Source: Anodontia alba (lineage: Eukaryota; Mollusca; Bivalvia; Lucinida; Lucinidae). Taken from it: a DNA stretch of 64,000 bases. The translations under genes and the position numbers were made by a program. Shown in pieces: positions 1 through 10,822 of the stretch. Within the stretch, counting starts at the first letter, position 1. The number at the start of each line of letters is the position of its first letter. The notes beneath the pieces were generated by a model. It ran no database searches. It was not told the DNA's origin and worked only from the letters and a program-made list of their open reading frames with translations. The stretch spans positions 7,489,855-7,553,854 of the forward strand of contig OZ024826.1 of assembly GCA_964016985.1 (NCBI GenBank). Direction: 5' to 3'.

Positions 1-165
1 CTAATTACTCAAGTGCCTGCGGTTGCGGTTGTAGCTCGAAGGTTGATGCCTGACTATTGTCTGTGGTCGGGCCCATTGCGATCCAGATTGTGGTTTCCTT
101 TTGCTTCAGATTGTCATTGAGCCTTCTTTTTAGTGTCATTGCCGTTTTATGGTGATTTTTTTTTT
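1..165 (-). repeat. Family P short repeat (partial)
   Basis: A T/G-rich stretch on the plus strand containing 'GATTGTGGTTTCC' and 'TTGTCTGTGGTCGGGCCC'. It resembles the better copies at 5960-6175 and 54440-54700, in which the complement carries a run of Lys/Arg/Ser codons. It ends in a T tract at 155-177. No function is visible, and the copy is divergent. Confidence 0.35.
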
Positions 166-177
166 TTTTTTTTTTTT

Positions 178-484
178 ACTGTGATGTTTCAGTGATGAGG
201 TAAAGTACGCGAACTGAATACACATATATACTTTTGGACTTTATTAGAATTTAGAGCGAGATTTCGATCTCGTAAAACTAGTATAAGCTCCCGAGTTGTT
301 TCTGATGATCTTAGCAAGGTTGTTCCTCTGTTGCAGTTTTCTACATACCGTATTCGACTTAATTGCCGCACCTTACGCGTAGATGTTTCAAAATTACTGG
401 GAAAACTTGTGGTAAAATAAATATCCACGTATACTCAGGGTACATTTTAAAAACGATCGGCAAAGGACTTTTGTAATAATGCTT
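178..484. other. No feature seen
   Basis: AT-rich single-copy-looking sequence between two T tracts. The minus-strand reading frame at 189-428 has no recognisable domain and no convincing splice sites. Confidence 0.4.
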
Positions 485-550
485 ATGCGATGTTTTTTTT
501 GTCTTTTTTTTTTTTTTTTTTTTTGTTGTTGTTGTTTTTTGTTTTTTTGT

Positions 551-581
<31 letters not shown>

Positions 582-598
582 TTGTTGTTGTTTTTTCT
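485..598. repeat. Poly-T / TTG low-complexity tract
   Basis: About 110 bases of T runs broken by G or TTG triplets. The open frame across it (Phe/Cys runs) is an artefact of composition. Confidence 0.9.
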
Positions 599-610
599 GG
601 TTTTCTTTAT

Positions 611-695
611 AAAAGCATATGTTATGGGTACTCATTTGAATTGCATCGACAAGTAGATGCAATTTAAATGGGTACCCATAACTTATGCCTTTATG
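611..695. repeat. Family I-like hairpin
   Basis: Inverted repeat: 'GCATATGTTATGGGTACTCA' is mirrored by 'TGGGTACCCATAACTTATGC' around a ~30-base centre containing a second small inverted repeat (TTGCATC / GATGCAA). The stem matches the core of family I (ACATATGTTGTGGGTACTCA). Confidence 0.6.
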
Positions 696-1080
696 AAGAA
701 GTAGACAAAAAGTACACTGGCTGCATTCTAAAAACTACGAAATCGCATAACTGTGCGCTTATAGGGGTATGTGCGGTAATTAGGTCGAATACGGTATGTT
801 GGTTATTACTATACCTTTGTGTATTGTCAGTGTTGCTCATCTCTTCTTCCTTTGATGTCTTGGGAAAACTGCACTTCCTGACTGTAGACTTTTCCTGGGT
901 AACAAATTTAGTTTCGAAAAATATGAAAAGTCGGGTACCAGACCTTAAAGAAAAAGCAACTGATGTCATGGTAAGCTTGAGTCAATGAATACAATTTTGG
1001 AATTATCAACCGATAAGCGTTTTATTGGTCGACATTCCTGACTTACAAATTGCATTTTGATAATTTATCATATCGGACGC

Positions 1081-1082
<2 letters not shown>

Positions 1083-1114
<32 letters not shown>
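1083..1114. repeat. Poly-T tract (32 T)
   Basis: Uninterrupted run of T. Confidence 0.95.
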
Positions 1115-1671
1115 CTCACTTATCCGATCCAGAGGACGGTTAACTGGCTGTTTCTTACAAAAGAGTGCACCTGCTAAAAATAACATGGCTGACCAAGCTG
1201 TGTTCTGAATAGAATAGAATATTTATTGGAACACCTACACGTACAGAAATTGTTCTTTATTCACATGCATTGTTTCGGCACACCACACTTATGTAGATAT
1301 TCTAAATGATTACTATTGTAGCACTTTATCAAAGGCTATGGGATATTCATTAGTTTGACAATTTCACTTTTAAAGCGGGTAAATGCATTGGTACTGCTAA
1401 ACGCAATTTATTGAATTCCTGGGGCAGCGTGACAAAAAAAATGATATTCTTAACTACATATTTTAGTTTTGATGAGGTAAGCCTAAACGGCGATGTGAAA
1501 TGAGCTTGTAGAAGCCAACGAGACGAGATCTCATTTAGGCCTCTTGAATCCATCTTTTGCATTATGGAATTTAGCCGATTTAGGCAAGATTTGCATGTAA
1601 AACACCGAACCTATTCCGTATTAAAATCAGCTTTAACATTTATTGTGCGCGAAGCGTAGACAAAGCTTTTT

Positions 1672-2480
1672 AGCTCACTTGAGCCAAAGAATCGAGGGGA
1701 GCTATTGTGATCACTCACCGTCCGTCGTTGTCGTCGTCCGTCCGTCCACAATTTCTTTTAATGACACCTCCTTCTACACCACTGAGCCAATTTAAAAGGT
1801 TACACTGACTGAAAATTGTTCAAAGATTTTGAATCTATGCTGAGTACCGGTTGCCCTGACAACCAAAATAAAGAAAAGAAAAATCTCCTTGTAAGAAACC
1901 TGTATAGATTTCAATATAATTTTGCAGAAATGTTCCTTTAGTGATATTAATGAAAGACTGTTGAAAAGACAGTAAGCCTCTTACTTCTTGTGATAGTTTT
2001 GGACGTGTTCATTTCGGCAAAATCTTAAAACCCTTCCTGTCTGAAACTGGAAGGCAAAGGCCGTTGATATTTGGTATGTAGCTTCATATTGTGGATCTTT
2101 ATATAGATTATTCAAATTAAAGCCCACAGGGTCAAAAATGGCCCTGCACAGTGGATCACTTGTTTAACATAGACTCATATAAGAAAAAAAAAACTTAAAA
2201 AAAATGTGTGAAACTATGAAGCCCAGGCATTTGATATTTGATATGTAGCTTCATCTAATTGGCCTTTACTGAGGTTGTTAAAACTATACTTCAAATTTTA
2301 TTGGGTCAAAAATGGCCCCGCCCCGGGGTCACTTATTTTAGAAAGACTGATATAGGATATAGGGAAAACTTTAAAATTCTTCTTATCTGAAATCAGGAGG
2401 TCCAGACCTTTGGTATTTGGTATAAAGCTTTAGCCAGTGGACTTGTACCAAGATTGTTGAATTTATAGCCATAAGCCCGA
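1672..2480 (+). repeat. Family X1: headed internal tandem array
   Basis: Head 'GCTCACTTGAGCC' is followed by a GTCCGTCC-type stretch near 1730-1748 and 'CACCACTGAGCCAATTT'. Three degenerate ~170-base units then start near 2065, 2232 and 2408, each with 'GATATTTGGTATGTAGCTTC' or a variant, 'GGGTCAAAAATGGCCC' and a T/A-rich spacer. I know this arrangement as common and non-coding in mollusc genomes. No long open frame crosses it. Confidence 0.65.
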
Positions 2481-2504
2481 TTGTTCGGTTGCAATGGAAT
2501 TGAG

Positions 2505-2745
2505 CAGAACTCCATTTACAAATATATCACAATGGGCCCAATGATCCCAAAAGAAATGAAATATAATCTGCACTATGGTGAAGTACGGGAAGACATTTTA
2601 CGGCTGCCACACGGCACCAACGCCAGCTGCAGTGTAGTAAAATAAATGACAAAAAGATTGCCTTAGGAAACAAAGAACACACTACAGATCAGACGACGGT
2701 TTTCAAATATGCCGTAGTTTGCAAATATGCCGTAATTAACTCGGT
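2505..2745 (+). repeat. Family D repeat, copy 1 (monomer junction)
   Basis: The end of one D monomer ('CAATGGGCCCAATGATCCCA', 'TAATCTGCACTATGGTGAAG', 'CAGCTGCAGTGTAGTAAAAT') runs straight into the start of another ('GATTGCCTTAGGAAACAAAG' and 'AACACACTACAGATCAGA'), showing a head-to-tail arrangement. Confidence 0.65.
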
Positions 2746-3000
2746 CCACTCTGCCGTAACCTAGCAAACAACTTGTGTGATACTTTGATACTAAGTATAT
2801 AAATCAGATAGTTCAGGTGAGCAATGTAGGACCATCATGGTCCTTTTATTGTGAAAGCTTAAACTTGTTGTTAGCAGACGAATTACTTGTCCGCCATAAT
2901 TTTAGCAACCTAACCTATCAGTTAAAAGTGGCACAATCGAGCCAAGAGGGTTCGCCGCCGGCTGACTCGGTTATTGAACAGAGTGTGTTAGGCGGTTAAC

Positions 3001-3125
3001 CAGCGGACCGGCGCAGCCCAGATGCAAGAAAAAAGTGCGCCCGATCGGCAATTATGTGGCCTTTATATATATAAAAAAAAGCCGTAATGTCAGAAAACGT
3101 ACCTTTGGATAAGTGCGCCAGATCA
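3001..3125 (-). repeat. Family L palindrome, left part (copy L5)
   Basis: 'AATGTCAGAAAACGTACCTT' and 'TGGATAAGTGCGCCAGATC' match the reverse complement of the right end of the L copy at 23628-23860. A family G element follows directly, and 'GACTGCGCATTCGAGG' after that element looks like the rest of the L copy, so G1 probably inserted into it. Confidence 0.5.
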
Positions 3126-3369
3126 GGGGCCAGTTGTTCAAAGCTAACGACATCGTTAGTTAACGATTCGTTAAAATTTACATCGAGTGATACGTAAATA
3201 TGCTGAAAATTTTTGCTGAAAAAATGTGAGTAGCTTTTGCAGTGCAAAAGCTACTCACATTTTTTCAGCAAAAAATATCAGAATATTGTATATTGAATCC
3301 GCTAAAACAGTTCACGAAATGACCCTTAATGAGCTCGTTAAGCTAACGACGCTTTGAACAACTGGGCCC
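3126..3369. mobile_element. Family G palindromic MITE, copy G1
   Basis: A 245-base palindrome ending in 'GGGGCCAGTTGTTCAAAGC' and 'GCTTTGAACAACTGGGCCC'. Inner arms hold 'TAACGACATCGTTAG' and 'CTAACGACG'; the centre is a strong stem 'GTGAGTAGCTTTTGCAGTGC' with its complement. It has no open frame and is probably a non-autonomous DNA element. Three other copies are at 20639, 41699 and 56360. Confidence 0.85.
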
Positions 3370-3419
3370 TGACTGCGCATTCGAGGGGTCTCATCTGAAT
3401 ATTTACTGGCCGCATTTTC

Positions 3420-3730
3420 CATTACGAAAACATGCCTATTCAAATATATTGAAAATTCCAGAGCAAAAAACTGAAAGTTTTCAGATAAAAATTCTGATAT
3501 TTTTCATATTTCTGCTCAAAATATAGATTGAAGATACTCGTTAGGACCGCTTCGCCGAGATAGATTGTGGTACTCGTTTGAACCGCCTCACCGAGGCGAT
3601 TCTAACGAGTAGCCACAATGTATGTTTTTGAGCAGAAATAAGAAAATGTATACCCCTTGTAAACCCCAGTTTTACCGTATAAAAGTGGGGTTTAAGGGGG
3701 TCAAAATTATATGGGCGTGCTTTCGTGATG
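3420..3730 (-). mobile_element. Family A triple-hairpin MITE, copy A1
   Basis: Begins CATTACGAAAACATGCC and ends GCGTGCTTTCGTGATG. A partial duplication of the hairpin arm (an extra 'TACTCGTTAGGACCGCTTCG' before the main stem) makes it longer than the usual ~280 bases. The CCCC-AAACCCCA / TGGGGTTTAAGGGG secondary stem is present near its right end. Confidence 0.9.
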
Positions 3731-4535
3731 GATAGCCAGGGATATATAATTTCTTCGTGCGGATAACGAAAACGAAAACTAATCAGACTGTGCGGACGCG
3801 CAGGCTGATCAGAGTCTTTATTGTGCATACATTTCAGAAGGAAGTGTTCTCATATTGCAGCTCAAATGGTTTTGCACAATCATTCATTCTTCTGACACTT
3901 GCATGCCGCTTCCTTTGGTTAGAACTAGTGATAATATTTTCACCGATAAAGTAAAAGTGTAATTGATCAAAGCTGTCAGGAATTTTCAACAGAAATGCTT
4001 TATTGTTAAGTGGTCTACCGTCTAGCACTGTGCACTCTGCGGAGATAATGTTTTAAAATCATTTTCATGTGAAGTATGCCAATAGTTTGCCGGTACTATA
4101 TAGAAATATTTAAGATTTTACGACTATATTTTCGATTGAAAACCAAAATCAATGACGAAGAAAAATAACTGACCTTTCGTCTTGTTTTCAGCTAATCTAT
4201 TGCGAAAACAGTAGTAAAATTATAACAAAAAAACAATATATGGTTTGTCTGCATATGCCAAACAGACGGGCAGACATAGACGGTCTGTTCTGTCAGATAG
4301 CAAAGAAGAGACTTGGCATACCACATGGGTCCCATTACGCGAAAGCCCTTCGAGTATATGCGAAATGTGAATCTGCAGATCACCCTACACATCCTAAAAT
4401 TTATAGGCTTTATTTGACTTCACTTCAGCTGGTTTAAGTGCCGTGCCTTGTGGCAACCGTAAAAGTCACCTCGTACTTCGCACAGTCTCAGAATCTAAGG
4501 AGAAGATTTGGGGCCAGTAAAATTGATTTAACACC

Positions 4536-4690
4536 CCGCAGTAGTTTACTACCGACTCTTCTAACGCGATTGTTCTTGGGTTGTTCGTTCTTTATTTTGC
4601 CTTGTAGATGCCCTTTGCGGGTCTTTTTCATGTTTAGTTCTATTTGTTGTCTTATTGTGTTTGATGGGTTTTATCTGGCATTATGATCAC
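4536..4690 (-). repeat. Family P short repeat (divergent)
   Basis: T/G-rich segment with 'TTGTTCGTTCTTTATTTTGC' and 'GTTTTATCTGGCATTA', similar in composition and partial words to the P copies at 5960 and 9905. Weakly supported. Confidence 0.3.
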
Positions 4691-4766
4691 TTCGTTCAGG
4701 ATGATAGAGGTGGTTACTTTGCTTTTTCGCTGGTATGTAACGTGTGTACCTAGTAAGCATTCTTTA

Positions 4767-4830
4767 CATTACAAAAACATGTCTATTCAAATATACTGAA
4801 ATTTTTACCATCAAAAAATGAAACGGTGTT
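4767..4830 (-). mobile_element. Family A terminal fragment (A2)
   Basis: Only one end is present: CATTACAAAAACATG then 'TCTATTCAAATATACTGAAA' and an ACCATCAAAAAATGAAA stretch, matching the minus-orientation start of A. The hairpin core and far end are missing. Confidence 0.7.
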
Positions 4831-5044
4831 GTATGTTTGCTTGCTTGGTGACAATCTTCGCTGCTGTGATTGATTTCATTAGTGTGTTTATGAATTACAT
4901 AAATGAAAAGGTGTGACCAAAGGTGTAAGCAAAGTGGTGCTGCCTCATCAGTAAAGGAGCAGATGGTTACGAAGCAAAGATAATCTGCGAAGCTGAGAGA
5001 AAGTGCCAAGAGCAGAAAGCCAACCAGTAAACACACAAAGTCGT

Positions 5045-5108
5045 AATAACGTCGATTCGACGTCGCTGCGACGTCATGACGTCGCAGCGACGTCGACTCG
5101 ACGTTATT
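5045..5108. repeat. 64-base palindrome of ACGTCG units
   Basis: Two 32-base arms around GACGTCATGACGTC, with one mismatch between arms. The flank 'ACACAAAGTCGTAATAACG' and 'TTTGCTGGGTGC' resembles the ACGTTGATTCAACGT repeats at 16963 and 19425 (family O). Confidence 0.85.
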
Positions 5109-5520
5109 TCAACGTTTTGTTTGCTGGGTGCAGAGCCAGTGTACCATCAGCCCTAAAATCTTCTTAAGAGCTATCTTGCACAATATGCAACAGAGAGTTC
5201 ATAGCTCAGTTTAATCTTATCACTCATCAAAGAGCACAAGCAAAGCAATAGTACTGCAGCCTCCAGACACAGATAAAGTTGCCCATAGTCAGAAATGATA
5301 TGGAGGAACATCATCACAAAGTTATATACGGGGCTCTGTGTCCTGATTGAAATGTTCTGGTAGGAGAGATAGTAAATAAGCTTTAGTAAAATTTATATTA
5401 CCGTTTTATATAACCTGAAGGCCTGAGCAATTAGTGTAGACCCAGACCAGAACGAGATGTCTGAGCAGGGTTTAGACACAGGTGTTAGTCTTACTCTTTG
5501 TTTTGTGGTTTATTCTGCAC

Positions 5521-5943
5521 ATGAAATGACAAACTTCATTGTCCCTGAAAAACAACAAAAAAATCAAAATGTCGTCCGTTGCAGATGTGACTGGCACTTT
5601 AGAAAGTAATGATTATTTTGTACATAGTTTCCAATGAGATTGTACTATTACAGGAAGAGTATCTTTTTAATTGTAAGATGTTAAATTTACATTTCAGCGA
5701 ACGAGTTTTTGCAGAAGCACTAGCTTTGCAGTTTATATACGTTTCAACTTTTATACGATTCGCAACGCACGATAAAGGCCCTTAGGCATTCTGCGGAAAA
5801 CGTACATCCAAATACACGAATGCAAATTATGACCTTGACCTTCCGTGCTCGAATATGACACAAGGGCAACAGCTGCAGCCGACAAAAGAGCCTACTGATA
5901 TACAGGACTATATATTTTACCTCACTCACTGTAGCGGTTTATT
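5521..5943 (+). repeat. Dispersed duplication, copy 1 (without insertions)
   Basis: Closely matches 15481-16437 after removing elements A4 and A5 from that copy. It starts in the right half of an F-type element ('CACATGAAATGACAAAC') and runs through 'TTTTTGCAGAAGCACTAGC' to 'CTGTAGCGGTTTATTC'. An open frame over the second copy is broken by an in-frame stop here, so I do not call it coding. Confidence 0.85.
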
Positions 5944-5959
5944 CTGTTTTAAGTCTTGC

Positions 5960-6175
5960 TATGTGTTATTTTTTCTTTTGTGTTTTTAGTCCTTTTAGCA
6001 TTGCGGTTACCTCACTTGGGGAAGAGAGAGCTAATCTTTGTGTTTTTCGTGCGTTTGTTCGATTTGCGCTTGTTTGGTTTTGTCTGTTTCCACCTCCTTT
6101 TGATGTCTGTGAAGGGCTGCGCCTTGTGATTGTGGCACTCCCTGGACATTTCTCTTTCTTTTTATATTCTTTGCC
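5960..6175 (-). repeat. Family P repeat, best copy
   Basis: A minus-strand frame reads PGSATITRRSPSQTS, later SANRTNARKTQRLALSS. The plus-strand copy at 37208-37362 reads PGSATITSRSPSQAP and SANRTNVRKTLTLALSS in one frame, so the two are homologous over about 150 bases. No start codon, splice site or known domain supports expression; it may be a fragment of a longer retroelement. Confidence 0.6.
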
Positions 6176-6260
6176 ATCCATTCAGCACTATTTAGACAAC
6201 TCAAACGGTAGTAAAAAGAATTGTTGAAATTTTAGGACAATTACAGAAAGGAGTTACTGG

Positions 6261-6261
<1 letters not shown>

Positions 6262-6293
<32 letters not shown>
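6262..6293. repeat. Poly-T tract (32 T)
   Basis: Uninterrupted T run. Confidence 0.95.
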
Positions 6294-6294
<1 letters not shown>

Positions 6295-6534
6295 TTAACC
6301 TTGCTTTGCAGCCCACAACTACCAGATAAATACTGCATAATAACACATAATAACAACATATTAACACGCCATTTTACAATGTTATAAACTTTCCAATAAG
6401 TTCAAGGTTTGCAAAACCAACATAAGACTATGCAACAAAGATTCGTACTGAAATATACGCAGCTCAGACAAAGCCGGTGAAAATAATAATGCTAAAAGCA
6501 CCAAAATGGCCATTATGCCATATCAGGACATAGT

Positions 6535-6690
6535 ACAGCAATGGCCGAGATCAGCCTGCGCATATCTCAGGCTGATCTCGGCCTTTGCTGTACTTATATA
6601 TTCTACAATATGCAATGATGCTTAAAGCAGGCTAAAAATGTGCAGGCGTATCTTAGCATTCTACGCAGGCTGATCTTAGCATAATGACAT
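6535..6690. repeat. Hairpin with GATCAGCCTGCGCA core (K/L type)
   Basis: Stem 'TACAGCAATGGCCGAGATCA' pairs with 'TGATCTCGGCCTTTGCTGTA'. It is followed by 'GCAGGCGTATCTTAGC' and 'GCAGGCTGATCTTAGC' variants. It shares the AGATCAGCCTGCGCA word with families K and L but different flanks. Confidence 0.6.
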
Positions 6691-6918
6691 TTTTCAACGC
6701 TTATGATGGGCATCTTTAAAGTACGAGATGTGTGTGGGAGTATTTATTTCAATATTCACGTACTATTGCATGCCTTATTGAAGAGAATATATTTAAAGGA
6801 TTCTAACTCTCTTGTGAGCGTGTGACACGTGGACAGTTTACTGAAAGTACAGATCGAGAGGTTATATAGAACACTGATAGATATTGATAGATAAGTCTCG
6901 AAGAGAACAATAAGGTCA

Positions 6919-6921
<3 letters not shown>

Positions 6922-6995
<74 letters not shown>
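6922..6995. repeat. (AT)n microsatellite
   Basis: About 37 uninterrupted AT units. Confidence 0.97.
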
Positions 6996-6999
<4 letters not shown>

Positions 7000-7063
7000 T
7001 GACTTGATGAGGTAGATTATTGGTTATTATTATGGGATAATTTTCTCCTTTTCTCCAGTTCTC

Positions 7064-7215
7064 CATAAAACATATGTTATGGTACCCATTTAAGATGCCT
7101 CACCGAGGCGCTTCTACTGATTACCCACTACAATTTTTATGGAGAAATTTAGAAACTTTTCCCTAAATTATCATTAAACACTCCTCTTTCACAAGCCCTC
7201 TGATACTCATCTGTA
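7064..7215. mobile_element. Family I element, copy I1 (degenerate)
   Basis: 'AACATATGTTATGGTACCCA' and 'GCCTCACCGAGGCGCTTCTA' form the degenerate hairpin. 'CTCCTCTTTCACAAGCCCTC' after it matches the right side of the I copy near 60260. Confidence 0.55.
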
Positions 7216-7380
7216 CCTGAGTCCCGTCTAAACGACTCGAAGAAATGCTGCAAATGTCACTGAAGAAAATAGAATACTTCACGCACAGCGGAAAGGCGCA
7301 ATGTTTGAGCTGCAATATCGACAACTCTGCTGCCGTCTTTGGCTCTATCTAGTTCGGTCCCATCATGTGATGTTTACTGT

Positions 7381-7402
7381 TATTATTATTATTATTATTA
7401 TT
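7381..7402. repeat. (ATT)n microsatellite
   Basis: Seven perfect units. Confidence 0.9.
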
Positions 7403-7609
7403 TAGCCCGATTCCCCATTTTTGTTATATTTAGAAGTGGACTGTGAGGCATGCCTCCATACTACAAAAAGGAACCATTATTTTATAGTTCTGTTTAATAC
7501 CTCAGAAATAATTTATGGAATGTTCTTTATTCAACCGCCTATTGAAAAGGGGCGGAGTCTAACTTAGCGCAAGATTAGAAAGATTCCGAAGTTGAAAAAT
7601 TTAACCGTA

Positions 7610-7646
7610 AACAGCTGGCTATAAATGAACAGCTGGCTATAAATGA
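7610..7646. repeat. Tandem duplication of 18-19 bases
   Basis: 'ACAGCTGGCTATAAATGA' occurs twice in succession with no mismatch. Confidence 0.9.
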
Positions 7647-7998
7647 AATCGGGCAACATATCTAAAGCATTTTTCTTGTTCTCTTGTTCTCCATAAAAAA
7701 GATTTCATTCATTGGCTGTAAGCCTGAATCATAACGAATAAATATGATATATTCAAATTTAATTTTCTCTGAACGAGATAATTTGAATGAAATATCACGC
7801 CTTATTTTCTGCGAAAAATAAAAAAGATATCCGCTGTTGTTATCCGATGATTAAGCCTGCGTAATTCTAAAGCTTAAAATATACCATATATCATACAACA
7901 ACCATTTTTGTTTAAACAAAAGTATGGTCCACCCCTTGAACCAACAAGTTCTTTAAACTGTAGACTTCTATACTGTAGTCTATTCGCATATTATAGCG

Positions 7999-8046
7999 AG
8001 CACAGCTCACGACGCGCTGTGCGCGTCGCGAACGAAGTGAGCTCTA
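7999..8046. repeat. GC-rich inverted repeat
   Basis: 'AGCTCACGACGCGC' faces 'GCGCGTCGCGAACGAAGTGAGCT', an imperfect stem of about 20 pairs in otherwise AT-rich DNA. The CTTCGTTCGCG word is typical of short invertebrate hairpin repeats. Confidence 0.6.
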
Positions 8047-8879
8047 CGGCAGAGAATATGATCAAGGAAAAGTAACATACAACATACAACGATATATACT
8101 TTCTGCAGAAATCGCTCTAACCAATTTTCTTCTATTTTCTTCAAGTTGTAACCGAAAGTTGGCAGAACTCACTGGGGCGGACTTGATTATACCACTATTC
8201 ACAAAATTTGGGTCTCACTAATAAGCGTCACGAAGTGACAAGAAACGACACGAGCATATTTTGCTGATTATCTTTATTATTTATTATTGATTTGCATATA
8301 TTTTGCATATACTGATATTCATTCTTTAATGATGCTGTGAAGGACTTTTGAAGAGACTACAGATAGGCCTGTGCTGTGCTCGTATTTGGGCTAAGCCTAT
8401 TTTCATATTATGCGAGTGGGAAGCTGGTTCAAGTAGTGGAAAATAGTTTTATTTGAAAAAAAAACTGAAGCATCCTCATTTTCCTGTTTTTGACCGGAAG
8501 TAAAGATGCATTTACTTATGTTCAAATGATGCGCAATCGCAGAAAGAAGGAAAACAAAAGTAGATATTTAAAATTAGATCTATTGTGCATGTTCTGTGGC
8601 AAACTGAGGAATCAAAGATAACGGATCACTATATGTTTACATTCTTGAACATATGAGGTGTAAGATTACGTTGACTTTAGGGTAGGTAGATAAACCATTG
8701 GTTATCCCTTCACTTTCTGATATTTGAACTGTCCAGGTAATGGTATTACATAATTTAACATATGTAGATGACAGTGTGGACCAAACATCGCTCACCGGCA
8801 TAAAACCTGTTTAAATTCGATCTTGTCAACTTGGACTTTTAGGGAGAATCTCCGCATTAATCGTAGATGTCCTTCATGT
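8047..8879. other. No feature seen
   Basis: AT-rich sequence without long frames, clear inverted repeats or recognisable family members. Confidence 0.4.
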
Positions 8880-8945
8880 ACTTTATGCAAACATTGTAGA
8901 CCCTGATCAGACGTCTATACTGTTTCCCAGTGCCCCTTTTATGTG
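8880..8945. repeat. Degenerate family C hairpin
   Basis: 'AACATTGTAGACCCTGATCA' then 'GACGTCTATACTGTTTCCCA': a C hairpin with the centre deleted. The following CCCCTTTTATGTGACGATAG resembles the flank of the hairpin at 32891. Confidence 0.55.
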
Positions 8946-9102
8946 ACGATAGGCAGGGTAAATACTGAAAGTCACTACACTCTTCATACATGTATTTTTG
9001 TTTGACATGTTATTACAATAATTAATGACAAACGTTTGCATATCTATATATTTTTTGTATAATCTCCAGACAGACGGATGTTTTTTATTGATATGCCTCA
9101 TA

Positions 9103-9315
9103 TTAACCCTTGTCATACAGAATAAATTAAGATACTACGCCCACTTGTAATTTTAGCCAATCAGATTGCTTTATCTAGTTTGTTAATGCAAATTCACATA
9201 TTTTATGTCAAACAGTGTAGATCCAGATCAGTTGACTTCTTCAGAAGCAAACTGATCTGAATCTGCGCTGATTGCAAAGGCAGGGCAAATCCGTGTTCAG
9301 CAGGACAAGCATTAA
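9103..9315. mobile_element. Family E TTAA-flanked MITE, copy E1
   Basis: Starts TTAACCCTTGTCATAC and ends CAGCAGGACAAGCATTAA, so TTAA is present at both ends. Its centre is a C-type hairpin (AACAGTGTAGATCCAGATCA with partner). It matches E2 at 46921-47133 in opposite orientation. TTAA flanks with a CCCTT-type end suggest piggyBac-type mobilisation (inference). Confidence 0.75.
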
Positions 9316-9429
9316 TTTGCTTCATAATAACACGGCTTGAAGACAAATCAATGTAGATCACTTTTTTATCAGGCAGCTGATATTTCATCAAAGGAAGTTC
9401 TTAATCAGTCTAAATATCATTTACGTATA

Positions 9430-9643
9430 TACCGCATTTACCCTAAGTCTTCGGACACCTCAACTCCTTTCCATACTTGTTCTAAGATTTGAATAATTTA
9501 CCACCCGATGTTGTGTCTAAAAATTATTGGATGTGTGGCAAACAGTGTAGACCCTGATGAGACGCCGCACTCTGCGGCGTCTCATCTGGGTCTACACTGT
9601 TTGCTCAGGCCTGTCTGCCCGAAATCATACGGTAAATACGGTA
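9430..9643 (-). mobile_element. Family C hairpin MITE, copy C1
   Basis: Ends 'CCGCATTTACCCTAAG' and 'GGTAAATACGGTA' form the terminal inverted repeat. The interior holds 'TTCGGACACCTCAACTCC' and the stem 'AACAGTGTAGACCCTGATGA' with its complement around GACGCCGC-GCGGCGTC. Confidence 0.85.
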
Positions 9644-9667
9644 ATGAGATGTCACATAGAAAGGTAA

Positions 9668-9845
9668 TTAACCTTTACCATTCCCTTTGCAAATTCAGCA
9701 GGTGACAAATTGATGATATTTTCTTATTTTACCCAGAAAATGGACTTTGACATACCATGCAAATGTCTCCTAATTGTTACATGAAATAATGACACACCCT
9801 ATTTTCTGAAAAAAAAATAAATAAATGAGAATTATTTAAAAATGA
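9668..9845. mobile_element. Family F MITE, copy F1 (degenerate)
   Basis: Starts TTAACCTTTACC and contains 'TTCAGCAGGTGACAAATTG', 'CCAGAAAATGGACTTTGACA' and 'CATGCAAATGTCTCC'. The right arm has decayed. Confidence 0.65.
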
Positions 9846-9904
9846 GGATTTCTGATTGTTTGTTAATGTTAATGACATGGAACCAGTTACAGACGGTACA
9901 TTGT

Positions 9905-9980
9905 GCCAGGTCTGGCTAGGGTATTCTTTTTATTAGATCTTTATGGGGTTCGTGACTGTTCGGTAAAGGGCCTTTCTTCG
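9905..9980 (-). repeat. Family P-like fragment
   Basis: 'GGGGTTCGTGACTGTTCGG' and the T/G-rich context resemble the right part of family P (TTGTGATTGTGGCACTCC). Low confidence. Confidence 0.3.
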
Positions 9981-9983
9981 AAT

Positions 9984-10018
<35 letters not shown>

Positions 10019-10020
10019 TT
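9981..10020. repeat. (TTTA)n microsatellite
   Basis: About ten TTTA units. Confidence 0.95.
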
Positions 10021-10324
10021 ATGTTTTGTGGATCCTATCTGGCATTTGGTGTTCTTGTTGTAGAAAGAGTGAAATATCTTTATTCTCGTTGTTTCTTTCT
10101 ATGTTCTGTCCGTCATAGCTTGTTTACACTTCTCTTGCTGTCTTGTTTATGATCTTAGTAAATCCTAGACAGCTTTACTATATGTAGTTTGTTCATTTTG
10201 CTGATTGTTGTTGCTAAAACTGTTGTTGATGTCGTTATTTATTTTAAGACAGGTAATAATGTGTTTGTATCCTCTTCAGACGGTAAGCTAGATGTAGATA
10301 TGAATGTAGGTAGCCAAAAGTCCG

Positions 10325-10440
<116 letters not shown>

Positions 10441-10659
10441 TCGTATTTACCGTGTGTATTCGGACAGACAAGCCTGAGCAAACAGAGTGGACCCAGATGA
10501 GACTCCGCAGAACGCGGAGTCTCACCAGGGTCTATACTGTTTGCCTCTCATCCAGCAATTTTTAGACACAAACGGTAGAAAATTATACTTGTTCAAATTT
10601 TAGAACAAGTATGTTGCATGTAAGGAATTAAGGTGTCCGAATACTTAGGATAAATACGG

Positions 10660-10660
<1 letters not shown>
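10441..10660 (+). mobile_element. Family C MITE, copy C2, inside GATA tract
   Basis: Near-complete: 'CGTATTTACC' end, 'TATTCGGACAGACAAGCCTG', the hairpin around 'GACTCCGCAGAACGCGGAGTC', 'CATCCAGCAATTTTTAGACA', 'GGTGTCCGAATACTTAGGAT' and 'AAATACG' end. GATA repeats abut it on both sides. Confidence 0.9.

Positions 10661-10711
<51 letters not shown>
10661..10711. repeat. (GATA)n microsatellite, middle block
   Basis: About 12 GATA units between elements C2 and B1. Confidence 0.95.
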
Positions 10712-10713
<2 letters not shown>

Positions 10714-10822
10714 CCCAGCTAGCATTCTACGTAAATCTACATCGGACAGTCATCGGCCCGTCAGCTACCCTGACGGGCCGATGACGGCCCGATATAGATT
10801 TACGTAGAATGCTGACTGGGTA
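10712..10822. mobile_element. Family B palindromic MITE, copy B1
   Basis: Near-perfect palindrome: TA then CCCAGCTAGCATTCTACGTA at the left, TACGTAGAATGCTGACTGGG then TA at the right. The centre is GGGCCGTCATCGGCCCGTCA with its complement. TA at both borders, in a GATA tract that supplies TA, points to Tc1/mariner-type insertion. Confidence 0.95.

Noticed and set aside
479..667. Phe/Cys-rich open frame
   Set aside because: Product of a T/TTG homopolymer tract.
9541..9610. Hairpins such as GACGCCGC-GCGGCGTC as bacterial-type terminators or CRISPR repeats
   Set aside because: They are dispersed parts of family C elements in a eukaryotic genome; there is no repeat-spacer periodicity and no cas-like gene.
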